This document shows, in pieces, positions 19,179 to 28,135 of a stretch of DNA of 64,000 bases. The notes under the pieces are model-generated. The model saw nothing but the letters and a program-made list of their open reading frames with translations, did not search any database and had not been told where the DNA came from. Source of the stretch: Microvirga sp. KLBC 81. GTDB lineage: Bacteria > Pseudomonadota > Alphaproteobacteria > Rhizobiales > Beijerinckiaceae. Both the position numbers and the translations under genes were made by a program. Where the stretch lies: the NCBI RefSeq assembly GCF_003075415.1, contig NZ_QDAH01000009.1:1-64000 (forward strand). Direction: 5' to 3'. Each line of letters starts with the position of its first letter. Position 1 is the stretch's first letter.

Positions 19179-21185
19179 ATGAACCGCCTCGGGAATGCCA
19201 GTTCACCCTATCTCCTGCAGCACAAGGACAATCCTGTCCATTGGTGGGAATGGGGACCGGAGGCCCTCGCCGAGGCGAAGTGGCTCAATAAGCCCATCCT
19301 CATCTCCATCGGCTATGCCGCCTGCCATTGGTGCCACGTGATGGCCCACGAGAGCTTCGAGGACCCCGGCGTCGCGGCGGTGATGAACGAGCTCTATGTG
19401 AACATCAAGGTCGACCGGGAGGAGCGGCCCGATGTCGACCACGTCTATATGAACGCTCTCCATCTTCTCGGCGAACAGGGTGGCTGGCCACTCACCATGT
19501 TCCTGACGCCTGATGGCGAGCCATTCTGGGGCGGCACTTATTTCCCCAAGGAGCCGCGCTTCGGTCGTCCCGGCTTCGTCCAGGTGCTGCGGGAGATCAG
19601 CCGCCTCTATCACGCGGAGCCGGAGCGCATCCTCAAGAACCGGGACGCACTGAAGCAGCATTTGGCGAGAGGTGCGGAATCCGACGGCGGCACATTGGGT
19701 CTCGCCGATCTCGACCGCATGGGCCTGCGTCTTGCCGAGTTGATCGACACGGAGCATGGCGGCCTTCAGGGCGCGCCTAAATTCCCGAACCCGACAATCC
19801 TCGAATATCTCCTCCGCTATGCAAGCCGCGCTGGTAACGAAGAGGCTCACAGGCGGTTTCTTCTCACCATGGAGCAGATGGCGCTCGGCGGCATCCGCGA
19901 TCACCTCGGTGGAGGCTTTGCGCGCTACTCGGTGGATGAGCGCTGGCTCGTGCCGCATTTCGAAAAGATGCTCTACGACAATGCGCAGCTCCTGGAGCTC
20001 TACGCGCTGGCCTATGCCGAAACCGGGCGCGCGCTGTTCAAGGAGGCTGCGGAGGGAATCGTGACCTGGCTCCAACGGGAGATGGTGACAGCGGAGGGTG
20101 CCTTCGCGTCCAGCTTGGACGCCGACTCGGAAGGCGAGGAAGGCCGCTTCTACGTGTGGAGCCTCGCCGAGGTCCGCGAGGTTCTCGGCGAGGAGGATGC
20201 CGCGTTCTTCGCCAAAGTCTACGACATCACCGAGCAAGGCAACTTCGAGGGACACAACATCCCGAACCGGCTGATCACCGGCGAGGCCCCTCCCCCGGTT
20301 GAAGAGCGCCTCGCCGCGATGCGGGCCAAACTGCTGGAGCGTCGGGCGACCCGCGTCCGGCCCGGGCTCGACGACAAGGTGCTGGCCGATTGGAACGGGC
20401 TGATGATCGCGGCCCTCGTTCGCGCGGCTCCCCTCCTGGATCATCCGGAATGGGTCGGACCGGCTCAACGCGCCTATCGTTTCATTCTCCAGTCGATGAG
20501 TCGTGAAGGCAGGCTCGGTCACTCATGGCGCGGAGGATCGCTCATCTTCCCCGGCTTCGCGCTTGATCAAGCCGCCATGATGCGGGCGGCTCTTGCACTC
20601 TATGAGCCGACCAGCGACGCCTCTTACCTGCGTGATGCGGAAACCTGGCGGGATGTCCTGCTCGCCGAATTCATGGTCGAGGAGACCGGTTGTCTCGCGA
20701 TGACGGCTCGAAGCGCCGATCCGCTCGTGGTCCGTCCGCAGCCGACCCATGACGAGGCGGTGCCCAATGCCAACGGCGTCTTCGCGGACGCGCTCGTGCG
20801 GCTCGCGCAAATCACCGAGACTCAAGACGATCATCAACGGGCAACGGAGATCCTCACACGGCTCATGGGCGTCGCCCGCTCCTCGCCTCTCGGTCACACC
20901 TCAGTCCTCAATGCTCTCGATCTGCATCTCAGAGGCTTGAGCATTCTCGTCGCGGGAAACAACGCAGGGCCGCTTCACGAGACCGCGCTGCGCGTGCCCT
21001 ATCTCGACCGAAGCGTGCGCCGGCTGCGCGCGGGTGAAACCCTCGACGAGAACCATCCTGCCAAAGCCCTGGCTTCATCGAGCGAGGAAGCACAGGCTCT
21101 CGTCTGCGCCGGCATGCGCTGTTCGCTTCCGGTGACGACACCCGAAGCGCTGAGAGATCAAGTGAAGGAGATGACCGCATCCTAG
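19179..21185 (+). CDS. thioredoxin-domain protein, YyaL/DUF255 family
   Basis: A 668-aa protein with an N-terminal thioredoxin-like domain ([18 protein letters not shown], then [14 protein letters not shown], a CxxC pair) and a large C-terminal alpha/alpha-barrel like N-acylglucosamine epimerases ([32 protein letters not shown]). The family is widespread (SPATA20 in animals) but its reaction is not established. It is divergent from mnmE. The TAG stop is in the CTAG that borders the family A repeat, so the present C-terminus ends exactly at that element. Confidence 0.9.
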   Translation: MNRLGNASSPYLLQHKDNPVHWWEWGPEALAEAKWLNKPILISIGYAACHWCHVMAHESFEDPGVAAVMNELYVNIKVDREERPDVDHVYMNALHLLGEQGGWPLTMFLTPDGEPFWGGTYFPKEPRFGRPGFVQVLREISRLYHAEPERILKNRDALKQHLARGAESDGGTLGLADLDRMGLRLAELIDTEHGGLQGAPKFPNPTILEYLLRYASRAGNEEAHRRFLLTMEQMALGGIRDHLGGGFARYSVDERWLVPHFEKMLYDNAQLLELYALAYAETGRALFKEAAEGIVTWLQREMVTAEGAFASSLDADSEGEEGRFYVWSLAEVREVLGEEDAAFFAKVYDITEQGNFEGHNIPNRLITGEAPPPVEERLAAMRAKLLERRATRVRPGLDDKVLADWNGLMIAALVRAAPLLDHPEWVGPAQRAYRFILQSMSREGRLGHSWRGGSLIFPGFALDQAAMMRAALALYEPTSDASYLRDAETWRDVLLAEFMVEETGCLAMTARSADPLVVRPQPTHDEAVPNANGVFADALVRLAQITETQDDHQRATEILTRLMGVARSSPLGHTSVLNALDLHLRGLSILVAGNNAGPLHETALRVPYLDRSVRRLRAGETLDENHPAKALASSSEEAQALVCAGMRCSLPVTTPEALRDQVKEMTAS

Positions 21186-21186
21186 A

Positions 21187-21338
21187 GCCTCGGACCCACA
21201 AGTGGAATCCACTTTTGGGATTGATCCGATGCTCCCTCTCTCGAGCAGCGCATCGTTGAAAGCGGAACCGGAGGTCCGCGTCAGCGACCCGAAGGGCCAC
21301 GTCAGTGAAAACCGGTGCCACTTTCTAAGCACGAGGCG
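21187..21338. repeat. family A palindromic repeat, copy 3
   Basis: A 152-bp element flanked by CTAG on both sides (21183-21186 and 21339-21342). It starts AGCCTCGGACCC and ends with GCACGAGGCG. It is closely similar in sequence and internal order to the reverse complement of the copy inside the GIY-YIG gene. Confidence 0.78.
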
Positions 21339-21394
21339 CTAGGAACAGAAGCGCGTCCTGGAGCTTTCAGCCTCCCACCAACGCGGGAGCGACG

Positions 21395-21493
21395 ATGTTC
21401 TTTTTCTTCTCGAACCGGATCGGCTGCGCAGGCTCTCTTCTCATCTCCGTCGGTCTCACCCTGCTCGTCCTGTTCCTGATGGGCGTAATTTGA
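21395..21493 (+). CDS. 32-aa hydrophobic peptide
   Basis: A short reading frame below most annotation cut-offs: ATG preceded by GGGAGCG, start MFFFFSNRIGCAGSLL, then one long hydrophobic helix (ISVGLTLLVLFLMGVI) and stop TGA. It looks like a single-pass membrane micropeptide. The FFSNRIGC motif recalls small alphaproteobacterial membrane peptides, but I cannot name a family. It lies between repeat copies, with no clear operon partner. Confidence 0.5.
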   Translation: MFFFFSNRIGCAGSLLISVGLTLLVLFLMGVI

Positions 21494-21515
21494 AAATGGA
21501 CCAGGCGCCATCCGC

Positions 21516-21569
21516 ATGTCCTGGACCCACCTTCGAGACCCAGCCTTCAGCTGCTCCTCAGGATGAGGG
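21516..21569. repeat. family C repeat, partial copy
   Basis: The segment ends in CTCCTCAGGATGAGGG and carries the CTTCGAGAC internal motif. It lies just beyond the 3' end of the GIY-YIG pseudogene, inverted relative to the copy at 22069. Confidence 0.55.
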
Positions 21570-21576
21570 TGGAGGT

Positions 21577-22043
21577 TTACGAAGGCTGAGGAGACGAGTG
21601 TCGCTTCGATAAAATTTGAAGCAATTCGAAATCGGCTCGGATCAAAGCTGCCTTCTTTGCTCGTGGCCAGCCTTTGACCTGACGTTCAAAGGCAACGGCA
21701 TCGGTGATGCGTCCAAAATGTGCAGAGTAGACGAGGGTTACAGGGCATCGTTTGGATGTATAGCCGCCCAACAAGCCCTGATTATGCTGACTGAGGCGGG
21801 TTTCCAGATCTTCGAGCCTGCTCGTGCCGACATAGTAGAGCATCGTGCGGAAGAGTGGATCCGGTTTTCACTGGCGTGGCCCTTCGGGTCGCTGACGCGG
21901 ACCTCCGGTTCCGCACTCAACGATGCTCTCATTGAAGGAGAAAGCATCGGATGGGTCCCAAAAGTGCAAATCCACTTTTCACGTCCGAGGCTGTAGCTGC
22001 CATCGGCGCAGCGCAGAATGTAGAACCAATAGCTCTGCACCAT
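21577..22043 (-). pseudogene. GIY-YIG nuclease-domain gene split by a repeat insertion
   Basis: The 5' part encodes MVQSYWFYILRCADGSY, the first strand of a UPF0213-type GIY-YIG domain. The 3' part encodes YVGTSRLEDLETRL, then HNQGLLGGYTSKRCPVTLVY and AFERQVKGWPRAKKAALI. Between them sits a 154-bp family A element (21839-21992) with GTAG on both sides (21835-21838 and 21993-21996). Removing the element plus one GTAG leaves 309 bp, an uninterrupted 102-codon frame reading DGSYYVGTS across the junction. The present frames are out of register, so the gene is very probably inactive. A role in DNA processing is typical of the fold only. Confidence 0.88.
21839..21992. mobile_element. family A element inserted in GIY-YIG gene, with 4-bp target duplication
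   Basis: A 154-bp non-coding element with ends AGCATCGTGCGG and CGTCCGAGGCT, carrying the two family palindromes. The direct GTAG repeats at both ends are not part of the ends' inverted symmetry, so they are best read as a target-site duplication. No transposase is encoded, so movement would need a factor from elsewhere (MITE- or REP-like). Confidence 0.78.
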
Positions 22044-22068
22044 ACTCTCCCTCCGTCACATACTCTCA

Positions 22069-22117
22069 CCTCATCCTGAGGAGGTCGCTGAAAGCGACCG
22101 TCTCGAAGGAGGGTCCA
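22069..22117. repeat. family C repeat, partial copy
   Basis: CCTCATCCTGAGGAGG followed by CGACCGTCTCGAAGGAGGGTCC. It lies between the GIY-YIG pseudogene start and the rho terminator. Confidence 0.55.
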
Positions 22118-22141
22118 GTCTGCATGGAAACACCCCCAAAC

Positions 22142-22173
22142 AAAAACCCCACCCTCGGTTGAGAGGATGGGGC
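22142..22173 (-). terminator. intrinsic terminator of rho
   Basis: On the minus strand CCCCATCCTC pairs with GAGGGTGGGG (one G-U) and is followed directly by TTTTTG. It lies about 30 nt after the rho stop codon. Confidence 0.85.
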
Positions 22174-22202
22174 AAGATTTCCGCAGCCGGACGCGTTCGG
22201 AC

Positions 22203-23468
22203 TCAGGTGTTCATCGAGTCGAAGAAATCCTGGTTCGACTTGGTCTGACGCAGCTTGTCGAGGAGGAACTCGATGGCGTCCACCGTGCCCATCGGGTTGA
22301 GGATGCGGCGCAGCACGTACATCTTCTTGAGCGTGTCGCTAGGCACCAGCAGTTCCTCCTTGCGGGTACCAGAGCGGGTGATGTCGATGGCGGGGAAGGT
22401 GCGCTTGTCGGCGACCTTGCGGTCAAGGATGATTTCCGAGTTACCGGTGCCCTTGAACTCTTCGAAGATCACTTCGTCCATGCGCGAGCCGGTATCGATC
22501 AGCGCGGTGGCGATGATGGTGAGCGAACCGCCCTCCTCGATATTGCGTGCGGCACCGAAGAAGCGCTTCGGGCGCTGCAGGGCGTTGGCGTCCACACCGC
22601 CGGTGAGCACCTTGCCGGAGGACGGAACGACCGTGTTGTAGGCACGACCCAGACGGGTGATCGAGTCGAGCAGGATGACCACGTCGCGGCCGTGCTCCAC
22701 GAGGCGCTTGGCCTTCTCGATCACCATCTCGGCCACCTGCACGTGGCGGGTCGCCGGCTCGTCGAAGGTGGAGGCCACGACCTCGCCCTTCACGGAGCGC
22801 TGCATGTCGGTCACCTCTTCCGGGCGCTCGTCGATGAGCAGCACGATGAGGTAGCACTCGGGGTGATTGGTGGTGATCGACTGCGCCACGTTCTGCATCA
22901 GCACCGTCTTACCGGTGCGCGGCGGCGCGACGATGAGCGCGCGCTGGCCCTTGCCGATGGGCGAGACGATGTCGATGATGCGCGGCGAGAAATCTTTTCT
23001 GGTCGGATCGTCGATCTCGAGCTTGAAGCGCTCGTGCGGGAAGAGCGGCGTCAGGTTGTCGAAGTGAACCTTGTGCCGGATCTTCTCGGGATCCTCGAAA
23101 TTGATGGTGTTGACCTTGAGCAACGCGAAGTAGCGCTCGCCCTCTTTCGGGCCTCGGATCGGGCCATCCACCGTGTCGCCGGTGCGAAGACCGAAGCGGC
23201 GGATCTGGCTCGGGGAGACGTAAATGTCGTCAGGGCCCGGCAGGTAGTTCGAATCGGCCGAGCGGAGAAAGCCGAAGCCGTCCTGCAGCACCTCGACGAC
23301 ACCCGCGCCGATGATTTCCACCTCGCGCGCCGCGAGCTGCTTGAGGATGGCGAACATGAGCTCCTGCTTGCGCATCGTGCTCGCGTTCTCGACCTCGAGC
23401 TCCTCGGCAAAGGCAATGAGTTCGGTGGGGGATTTGGATTTCAGGTCTTGAAGTTTGATTTCCCTCAT
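22203..23468 (-). CDS. rho: transcription termination factor Rho
   Basis: A 421-aa hexameric RNA helicase that ends transcription of untranslated RNA. The N-terminal Rho-N and cold-shock-like RNA-binding domains include [23 protein letters not shown] and [36 protein letters not shown]. The ATPase shows Walker [16 protein letters not shown], Walker [17 protein letters not shown] and the R-loop region. Length is standard, without the large insertions of actinobacterial Rho. Confidence 0.97.
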   Translation of the reverse strand: MREIKLQDLKSKSPTELIAFAEELEVENASTMRKQELMFAILKQLAAREVEIIGAGVVEVLQDGFGFLRSADSNYLPGPDDIYVSPSQIRRFGLRTGDTVDGPIRGPKEGERYFALLKVNTINFEDPEKIRHKVHFDNLTPLFPHERFKLEIDDPTRKDFSPRIIDIVSPIGKGQRALIVAPPRTGKTVLMQNVAQSITTNHPECYLIVLLIDERPEEVTDMQRSVKGEVVASTFDEPATRHVQVAEMVIEKAKRLVEHGRDVVILLDSITRLGRAYNTVVPSSGKVLTGGVDANALQRPKRFFGAARNIEEGGSLTIIATALIDTGSRMDEVIFEEFKGTGNSEIILDRKVADKRTFPAIDITRSGTRKEELLVPSDTLKKMYVLRRILNPMGTVDAIEFLLDKLRQTKSNQDFFDSMNT

Positions 23469-23837
23469 CGGGGAACACTCTCGGGGTAAAATGCGCGGGC
23501 AGGTTCACTGTGCGCGGGGAGATCGGGGGAATGTTCGACAGGGCCGCTCAGTTCACGAGGGTGACTTGAGAGAGCCCTGAGGGCCCGTGCAGCGCAACCT
23601 GTCTTTTATGGAAGAGGATTCTTTTTACCCTCATTCGGGCCGTTTCACAAGTCCTGTTTGAACAATGCGAGTCGTGGCGGTCATCCATCTGGGATGGCGC
23701 GCTGCTCCCCTCGTCATTGGGAGCCGTCGCGGGTGAAGGCGTGGATGCCCGGAACAAGTCCAGGGATGACGATCAAGCATTGTCGTGGTTGGGGAATCCC
23801 GGATCTCTGCGCGTCGTCCGGAACGACGCGACCATGG
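23469..23837. other. rho-hemJ intergenic region, no gene seen
   Basis: The 369 bp hold the rho leader, a stretch like family D repeats (GCGTGGATGCCCGGAACAAG then GGATGACG, about 23731-23775) and a CGCGTCGT/ACGACGCG hairpin (23810-23830) just after the hemJ stop. No convincing reading frame or tRNA is visible. Confidence 0.6.
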
Positions 23838-24272
23838 TTAGAACGGCTTCACGATCACCAGGATCACGATGCCGATCATGAGCACCGTCGGCACCTCGTT
23901 GAGGATGCGGTAGTATTTCGCCGGACGGGTGTTCTTGTCGGCAGCGAATTCCTTCAGGCGGCGCACATAGACGCCATGCACGCCGGAGAGGATCAGCACG
24001 AGAGCAACCTTCGCGTGCAGCCAGCCGGAGGTGTACCAGCCGCCGTCCCAGATCATGTAAAGGCCGAGCAACCAGGTGACGATCATCGCCGGATTGATGA
24101 TCGCCTTCAGGAGGCGCCGCTCCATGATCTTGAAGGTCTCGGACTGGATGGAGCCCTTCGGTGCGTCGCAGTGATAGACGAAGAGGCGCGGCAGGTAGAG
24201 CATGCCCGCCATCCAGGCGATGACCGCGATGACGTGGAACGCCTTGATCCAGAGATACAGCATCGGCCTCAA
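23838..24272 (-). CDS. hemJ: protoporphyrinogen oxidase HemJ
   Basis: A 144-aa inner-membrane protein with about four transmembrane helices that oxidises protoporphyrinogen IX to protoporphyrin IX in many proteobacteria. The family signature is at the N-terminus: LWIKAFHVIAVIAWMAGMLYLPRLFVYH, with the conserved His residues. Other helices include IINPAMIVTWLLGLYMIW and VPTVLMIGIVILVIVKPF. It overlaps the hemE stop by 4 nt (ATGA), which ties it to haem synthesis. Confidence 0.93.
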   Translation of the reverse strand: MRPMLYLWIKAFHVIAVIAWMAGMLYLPRLFVYHCDAPKGSIQSETFKIMERRLLKAIINPAMIVTWLLGLYMIWDGGWYTSGWLHAKVALVLILSGVHGVYVRRLKEFAADKNTRPAKYYRILNEVPTVLMIGIVILVIVKPF

Positions 24273-25303
24273 GCCTCCCGCACGCGAGCGATCATCTGCT
24301 CCACATGGGCGATCGGCGTCTCCGGGAGGATGCCGTGGCCGAGATTGAAGATGTGCGGACGGCCGCGCGCGCTTTTAAGGATATGGTCGATCCCCTGCTC
24401 CATCGGCGCCCCACCGGCGATCAGCGCGAGCGGATCGAGATTGCCTTGGGTCGCGACCGTATTCGGTAGCGTCGGAAGCACGACGGCCGGATCGAGTGTC
24501 CAGTCGAGGGCGAACGCATCGCCGATCCCGGCCGAGGCGAAGCGATGGAGGTTCGCACCGCCGCGCACGAAGACGATGGCCTTGGCCTGGGGACGGGCCG
24601 CCTTCAAGCCTTCGACCATCCGGCGGATCGGATTGAGCGAGAGCCGGTCGAAAAGAGCGGGCGGCAGGGCCGAGCCGAAGCTCTCGAAGATCTGCACCGC
24701 TTCGGCGCCCGCATCGATCTGGCGGATCAGATAGGCGGTGGACGCCCGCACCAGCCGGTCGATGAGCGTATCCATGAAGGCCGGATCGCGATAGGCCGTG
24801 AGTCGGGCCGGCGCCTGGTCCGGAGTGCCCTTGCCGGCGATCATGTAGCTCGCGACGGTCCAGGGTGCGCCGCAGAAGCCCAGAAGGGTGGTCTCCTGCG
24901 GGAGGGATTGCTTAAGGCGGTCGAGGGTCTCGAAGACCGGATCGAGCCGCTCCAGCGGCAGCTCATCGGCAAGCCTCGAAAAATCCTTTTCCGAGGTGAC
25001 CGGATCGAGCTTGGGACCCTCGTTCTCGACGAAGCGCACGTCCTGGCCCAGCGCATGGGGGATGACCAGGATGTCGGAGAACAGGATCGAGGCATCGAAG
25101 CCGAAGCGCCGGATCGGCTGAAGGGTCACCTCCTCGGCGAGCCTCGGGGTGTAGCAAAGGTCCAGGAAGGAACCCGCCTGTTTGCGGGTCTCGCGGTATT
25201 CCGGCAAATAGCGGCCGGCCTGACGCATGATCCAGATCGGCAGAGGCCAGACCGGCTCGCCGTTCAGCACGCGGAGGATCGCTTTGGTGGGACGCTCGCT
25301 CAC
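24269..25303 (-). CDS. hemE: uroporphyrinogen decarboxylase
   Basis: A 344-aa cytosolic enzyme that removes four carboxyl groups from uroporphyrinogen III to give coproporphyrinogen III. The substrate-binding N-terminal motif is PIWIMRQAGRYLPEYRETR, and GFCGAPWTVASYMIAGKG and the C-terminal NLGHGILPETP are also present. Its 5' end faces the presumed replication origin, the same neighbour arrangement as in Caulobacter. Confidence 0.97.
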   Translation of the reverse strand: MSERPTKAILRVLNGEPVWPLPIWIMRQAGRYLPEYRETRKQAGSFLDLCYTPRLAEEVTLQPIRRFGFDASILFSDILVIPHALGQDVRFVENEGPKLDPVTSEKDFSRLADELPLERLDPVFETLDRLKQSLPQETTLLGFCGAPWTVASYMIAGKGTPDQAPARLTAYRDPAFMDTLIDRLVRASTAYLIRQIDAGAEAVQIFESFGSALPPALFDRLSLNPIRRMVEGLKAARPQAKAIVFVRGGANLHRFASAGIGDAFALDWTLDPAVVLPTLPNTVATQGNLDPLALIAGGAPMEQGIDHILKSARGRPHIFNLGHGILPETPIAHVEQMIARVREA

Positions 25304-25414
25304 AGGCCCTCTCTAATAAGAATAATCTTTGAATCTAAGAATCTGATGTTTCTCTTGGGCCGTGAATCACAAAGCCGCAACCCCGTCCACAATCTCTCCA
25401 CATCGGCCGACCCG

Positions 25415-25430
25415 TTAACTGTTCATTAAC
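25415..25430 (+). promoter_or_regulatory. CtrA box 1
   Basis: TTAACTGTTCATTAAC matches TTAA-N7-TTAAC exactly. CtrA binding at such sites blocks initiation in Caulobacter. Confidence 0.82.
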
Positions 25431-25473
25431 GGATGGGGCAGCCTTGCCCCAATCGTTTCCGAATTCTTAAACC

Positions 25474-25489
25474 TTAACAGCCCGTTAAC
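25474..25489 (+). promoter_or_regulatory. CtrA box 2
   Basis: TTAACAGCCCGTTAAC matches TTAA-N7-TTAAC exactly, 59 bp from box 1. Confidence 0.82.
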
Positions 25490-25494
25490 GAATT

Positions 25495-25510
25495 TGAACG
25501 AGAGGTTAAC
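25495..25510 (+). promoter_or_regulatory. CtrA box 3 (one mismatch)
   Basis: TGAACGAGAGGTTAAC keeps the N7 spacing with one mismatch in the left half. Confidence 0.6.
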
Positions 25511-25642
25511 GCCAAGCTGAAGGGTGATTCGTGCCGGATTCCCCCATGGTTGAGAATTCAGACTCACACGTGAAGCTGCCCTGTTGATGGCTGACCCGAC
25601 AGATCACAGGCCCCCTGCCCTGGACCTCTGAATCAAGCCGTT

Positions 25643-25651
25643 CTATCCACA
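25643..25651 (+). promoter_or_regulatory. DnaA box candidate
   Basis: CTATCCACA differs from TTATCCACA at one position. It is the best DnaA-like 9-mer I can find in the region. Confidence 0.4.
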
Positions 25652-25666
25652 TTTATCGACTCCTTT

Positions 25667-25775
25667 GCGCATCGTGCGGAAAAGTGGACCCGGTTTTCCG
25701 CTCAAAACGATGCGCCACTAAAAAGGGAGCATCGGATGGGTCCCGAAAGTGGAATCCACTTTCGGGTCCGAGGCT
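25667..25775. repeat. family A palindromic repeat, copy 5
   Basis: Starts GCGCATCGTGCGG and ends GGGTCCGAGGCTC, with both palindromes present. It lies between oriC and the ppsR start; CTAG-like flanks are not evident here. Confidence 0.68.
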
Positions 25776-25818
25776 CGATCCGGCAAACCGTCCGCGAGGA
25801 CCGCCCAGGAGAACCACC

Positions 25819-26652
25819 GTGGTGGGACGCAGCTACTTCCATCTCCATCTCGTCTCCGACTCGACGGGCGAGACCCTGATCACCGTCGCTCGCGCGGTGG
25901 TGGCGCAATATGAAGGGGTGGCCGCCATCGAGCACGTCTATCCGCTGGTGCGCTCCACCACGCAGCTCGAGCGCGTGCTCGCCGAGATCGAGGCCGCTCC
26001 CGGCATCGTCCTCTACACCCTGGTGGACCGGGACCTCACGTCGCGGCTGGAAGATGTCTGCCGCGCCACGAGCTCACCGTGTCTCTCCGTGCTCGAGCCG
26101 GTGCATTCGCTGATATCCTCCTATCTCGGCACCCATTCCACCGCGCGGCCCGGCGCGCAGCACATGCTGAACGCGGAATATTTCAAGCGCATCGACGCCA
26201 TGAACTTCACGCTCATGCACGATGACGGGCATCTGCCCGACGATCTGGACGAGGCCGACGTGATCCTCATGGGCGTGAGCCGCACCTCCAAAACGCCGAC
26301 GGCCGTCTATCTCGCCAATCGTGGGTTGAAGACGGCCAATTTCCCGCTCGTACCGGGCATGCCGCTGCCGCCAAAACTGGAAGCGGCAAAAAAGGCTCTC
26401 GTCGTCGGCCTCGTCGCGACACCGGAGCGCATCGTGCAGATCCGGCAGAACCGTCTGCTCAGTCTCAATGCCGATGACGATACATCCTATGTGGATCGCG
26501 AGGCCGTGGCGGAGGAAATCGCGGCTTCACGCCGGCTCTTTGCACGCCATGGCTGGCCGGTGATCGACGTGACGCGCCGTTCCATCGAGGAGACTGCGGC
26601 GGCGATCATCGATCTCTATCGCGACCATCGCCTGAAACTCATCGCGGAGTAG
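25819..26652 (+). CDS. ppsR: PPSR/DUF299 regulatory kinase-pyrophosphorylase
   Basis: A 277-aa ADP-dependent kinase and pyrophosphorylase that switches phosphoenolpyruvate synthase or pyruvate phosphate dikinase on and off. The start [13 protein letters not shown] and the P-loop [18 protein letters not shown] are family hallmarks. GTG 25819 is chosen because AGGAG lies 7 nt upstream and it gives the usual length. It is the first gene to the right of oriC, the same place as CC_0001 in Caulobacter. Which of the two target enzymes it controls cannot be seen here. Confidence 0.93.
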   Translation: MVGRSYFHLHLVSDSTGETLITVARAVVAQYEGVAAIEHVYPLVRSTTQLERVLAEIEAAPGIVLYTLVDRDLTSRLEDVCRATSSPCLSVLEPVHSLISSYLGTHSTARPGAQHMLNAEYFKRIDAMNFTLMHDDGHLPDDLDEADVILMGVSRTSKTPTAVYLANRGLKTANFPLVPGMPLPPKLEAAKKALVVGLVATPERIVQIRQNRLLSLNADDDTSYVDREAVAEEIAASRRLFARHGWPVIDVTRRSIEETAAAIIDLYRDHRLKLIAE

Positions 26653-26656
26653 AACA

Positions 26657-27274
26657 ATGCCCGCGCTTTGGACTGCCTCGGAGAAATTGCTGCTCGCATC
26701 GACCAGCGCGACACGGCTCGCGCTGCTTGTGAGCGCAGGATTGTCGGTCGAGACACAAAGCTCGAACGTCGATGAACGCGCCATCGAGCAGGCAGCGCAA
26801 AGCGAAGGGCTCGATCCGCCGGCTTTGGCCGCACGTCTTGCCGCCGAAAAAGCGCTGGCCGTGAGCAGCCGTCATCCGGAGCGCATCGTGCTCGGCGCCG
26901 ATCAGGTTCTCGCCTGCGGCTCGACCGTGTTTCACAAAGTGGATGATCGCGACGCCGCCCGCCGCCAGTTGCACGCGCTCTCGGGAAAAAGCCACGCGCT
27001 CCATTCCGCCGGTGCACTCGCCATCGGTGGACAGGTGGTGGAACGCTTCGTGGCGACCGCCACTCTCGCGATGCGCCCGCTCACGGACGAGGCCATCGAG
27101 CTTTACCTGGAGCTCGCAGGTCCCGGCGTGCTCCAGAGCGTCGGCATCTATCAATATGAAGGTTTAGGTGTTCACTTGTTCGACTCTGCCGAGGGCGATC
27201 ACTCCACCATTCTCGGATTGCCGCTGCTTCCGCTTCTCTCGGCCTTGCGCCGGCTCGGGTGTCTTTCTCTGTAG
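26657..27274 (+). CDS. maf: Maf-like nucleoside triphosphate pyrophosphatase
   Basis: A 205-aa house-cleaning enzyme of the Maf/HAM1-like fold that hydrolyses non-canonical or specific NTPs to NMP and pyrophosphate. The N-terminal ASTSATRLALLVSAGL, then SNVDERAIEQ, and the catalytic Asp region VLGADQVLACG are present. The C-terminal YQYEGLGVHLFDSAEGDHSTILGLP is typical of the group. It follows ppsR by 4 bp and precedes aroE, as in other alphaproteobacterial origin regions. Substrate choice is not predictable. Confidence 0.93.
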   Translation: MPALWTASEKLLLASTSATRLALLVSAGLSVETQSSNVDERAIEQAAQSEGLDPPALAARLAAEKALAVSSRHPERIVLGADQVLACGSTVFHKVDDRDAARRQLHALSGKSHALHSAGALAIGGQVVERFVATATLAMRPLTDEAIELYLELAGPGVLQSVGIYQYEGLGVHLFDSAEGDHSTILGLPLLPLLSALRRLGCLSL

Positions 27275-27286
27275 GACTTGCACATT

Positions 27287-28135
27287 ATGAAAAAGGCCTT
27301 CGTCGTCGGCCATCCGATCAAGCATTCCCGCTCACCGCTCATTCACGGTTTCTGGCTGAAGCAGCACGGCATCGCGGGCTCTTACGAGCGCATCGATGTA
27401 GAGCCTGTGAACTTCGGTCGCTTCTTGCGGAATTTCCACGAGCAGGGTTTTGCAGGCGGCAATGTCACGATCCCGCACAAGGAAACGGCTTTCGCCGGCG
27501 TCACGCGCAGGACGGAACGTGCTGAGCGTTTGAAAGCCGTCAACACGCTCTGGATCGAGAACGGCGTGCTCTGGGGCGACAACACGGATGTGCTCGGCTT
27601 CATGGCCAATCTCGATCAGAGCCTGGGGACAGGCTGGGAGCAAGCTGTGGACAACGTGCTCGTTCTCGGCGCGGGCGGTGCGGCGCGCGGCATCGTGGCA
27701 GGCCTGCAGGATCGGCCGATGAAGCGCATCGTCGTCGCCAATCGCACCGTGTCGAAGGCCGAGGATCTCGTTCGCGATCTCGAACGCTACAGCGCGGTGA
27801 AACTCGAGGCTCTCGCCTGGGACGAACTCGACCGCGCTCTTCCCACATCGCAGCTCATCGTCAACACCACCTCGCTCGGCATGGCGGGACAGCCTCCAAT
27901 TCTGATCGATCTCGCCAAGGTGCCAGGAAACGCCGTCGTCTCGGACATCGTCTATGTCCCGCTGAAAACGCCGCTGCTTGCGGCTGCCGAGGCGCACGGT
28001 TTGCGAACCGTCGACGGCCTGGGAATGCTGCTGCACCAGGCCGTGCCCGGTTTCGAGCGCTGGTTCGGCGTGAGGCCCGAAGTGACGCCCGACTTGCGCG
28101 CGCTGATCGTCGCCGACATCGAGAGCGCGACATGA
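27287..28135 (+). CDS. aroE: shikimate dehydrogenase
   Basis: A 282-aa NADP-dependent enzyme that reduces 3-dehydroshikimate to shikimate in aromatic amino acid synthesis. The substrate site (HPIKHSRSPLIHGFWL), catalytic Lys region (GGNVTIPHKET) and Rossmann loop (VLGAGGAARGIVAGL) are clear. ATG 27287 gives MKKAFVVGHPIKHS; an upstream TTG is less likely. It overlaps coaE by 4 nt. Confidence 0.96.
   Translation: MKKAFVVGHPIKHSRSPLIHGFWLKQHGIAGSYERIDVEPVNFGRFLRNFHEQGFAGGNVTIPHKETAFAGVTRRTERAERLKAVNTLWIENGVLWGDNTDVLGFMANLDQSLGTGWEQAVDNVLVLGAGGAARGIVAGLQDRPMKRIVVANRTVSKAEDLVRDLERYSAVKLEALAWDELDRALPTSQLIVNTTSLGMAGQPPILIDLAKVPGNAVVSDIVYVPLKTPLLAAAEAHGLRTVDGLGMLLHQAVPGFERWFGVRPEVTPDLRALIVADIESAT

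Larger units (their letters stand above)
25304..25666. other. oriC: chromosomal replication origin oriC (predicted)
   Basis: A gene-free region between hemE and ppsR, AT-richer than its surroundings, with clustered cell-cycle sites. Two perfect CtrA boxes (25415-25430 and 25474-25489) and a third with one mismatch (25495-25510) lie within 100 bp. Seven GANTC sites (starting 25331, 25339, 25364, 25526, 25537, 25561, 25630) would be CcrM targets. A DnaA-like 9-mer CTATCCACA (25643-25651, one mismatch) and an IHF-like AATCAA-N4-TT (25631-25642) lie at the right edge. Gene neighbours match the Caulobacter Cori region. Origin function is inferred from this context; strong DnaA boxes are few. Confidence 0.85.

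Noticed and set aside
25304..25818. Strong DnaA boxes in the origin
   Set aside because: No exact TTATCCACA was found; only a one-mismatch site is reported with low confidence.
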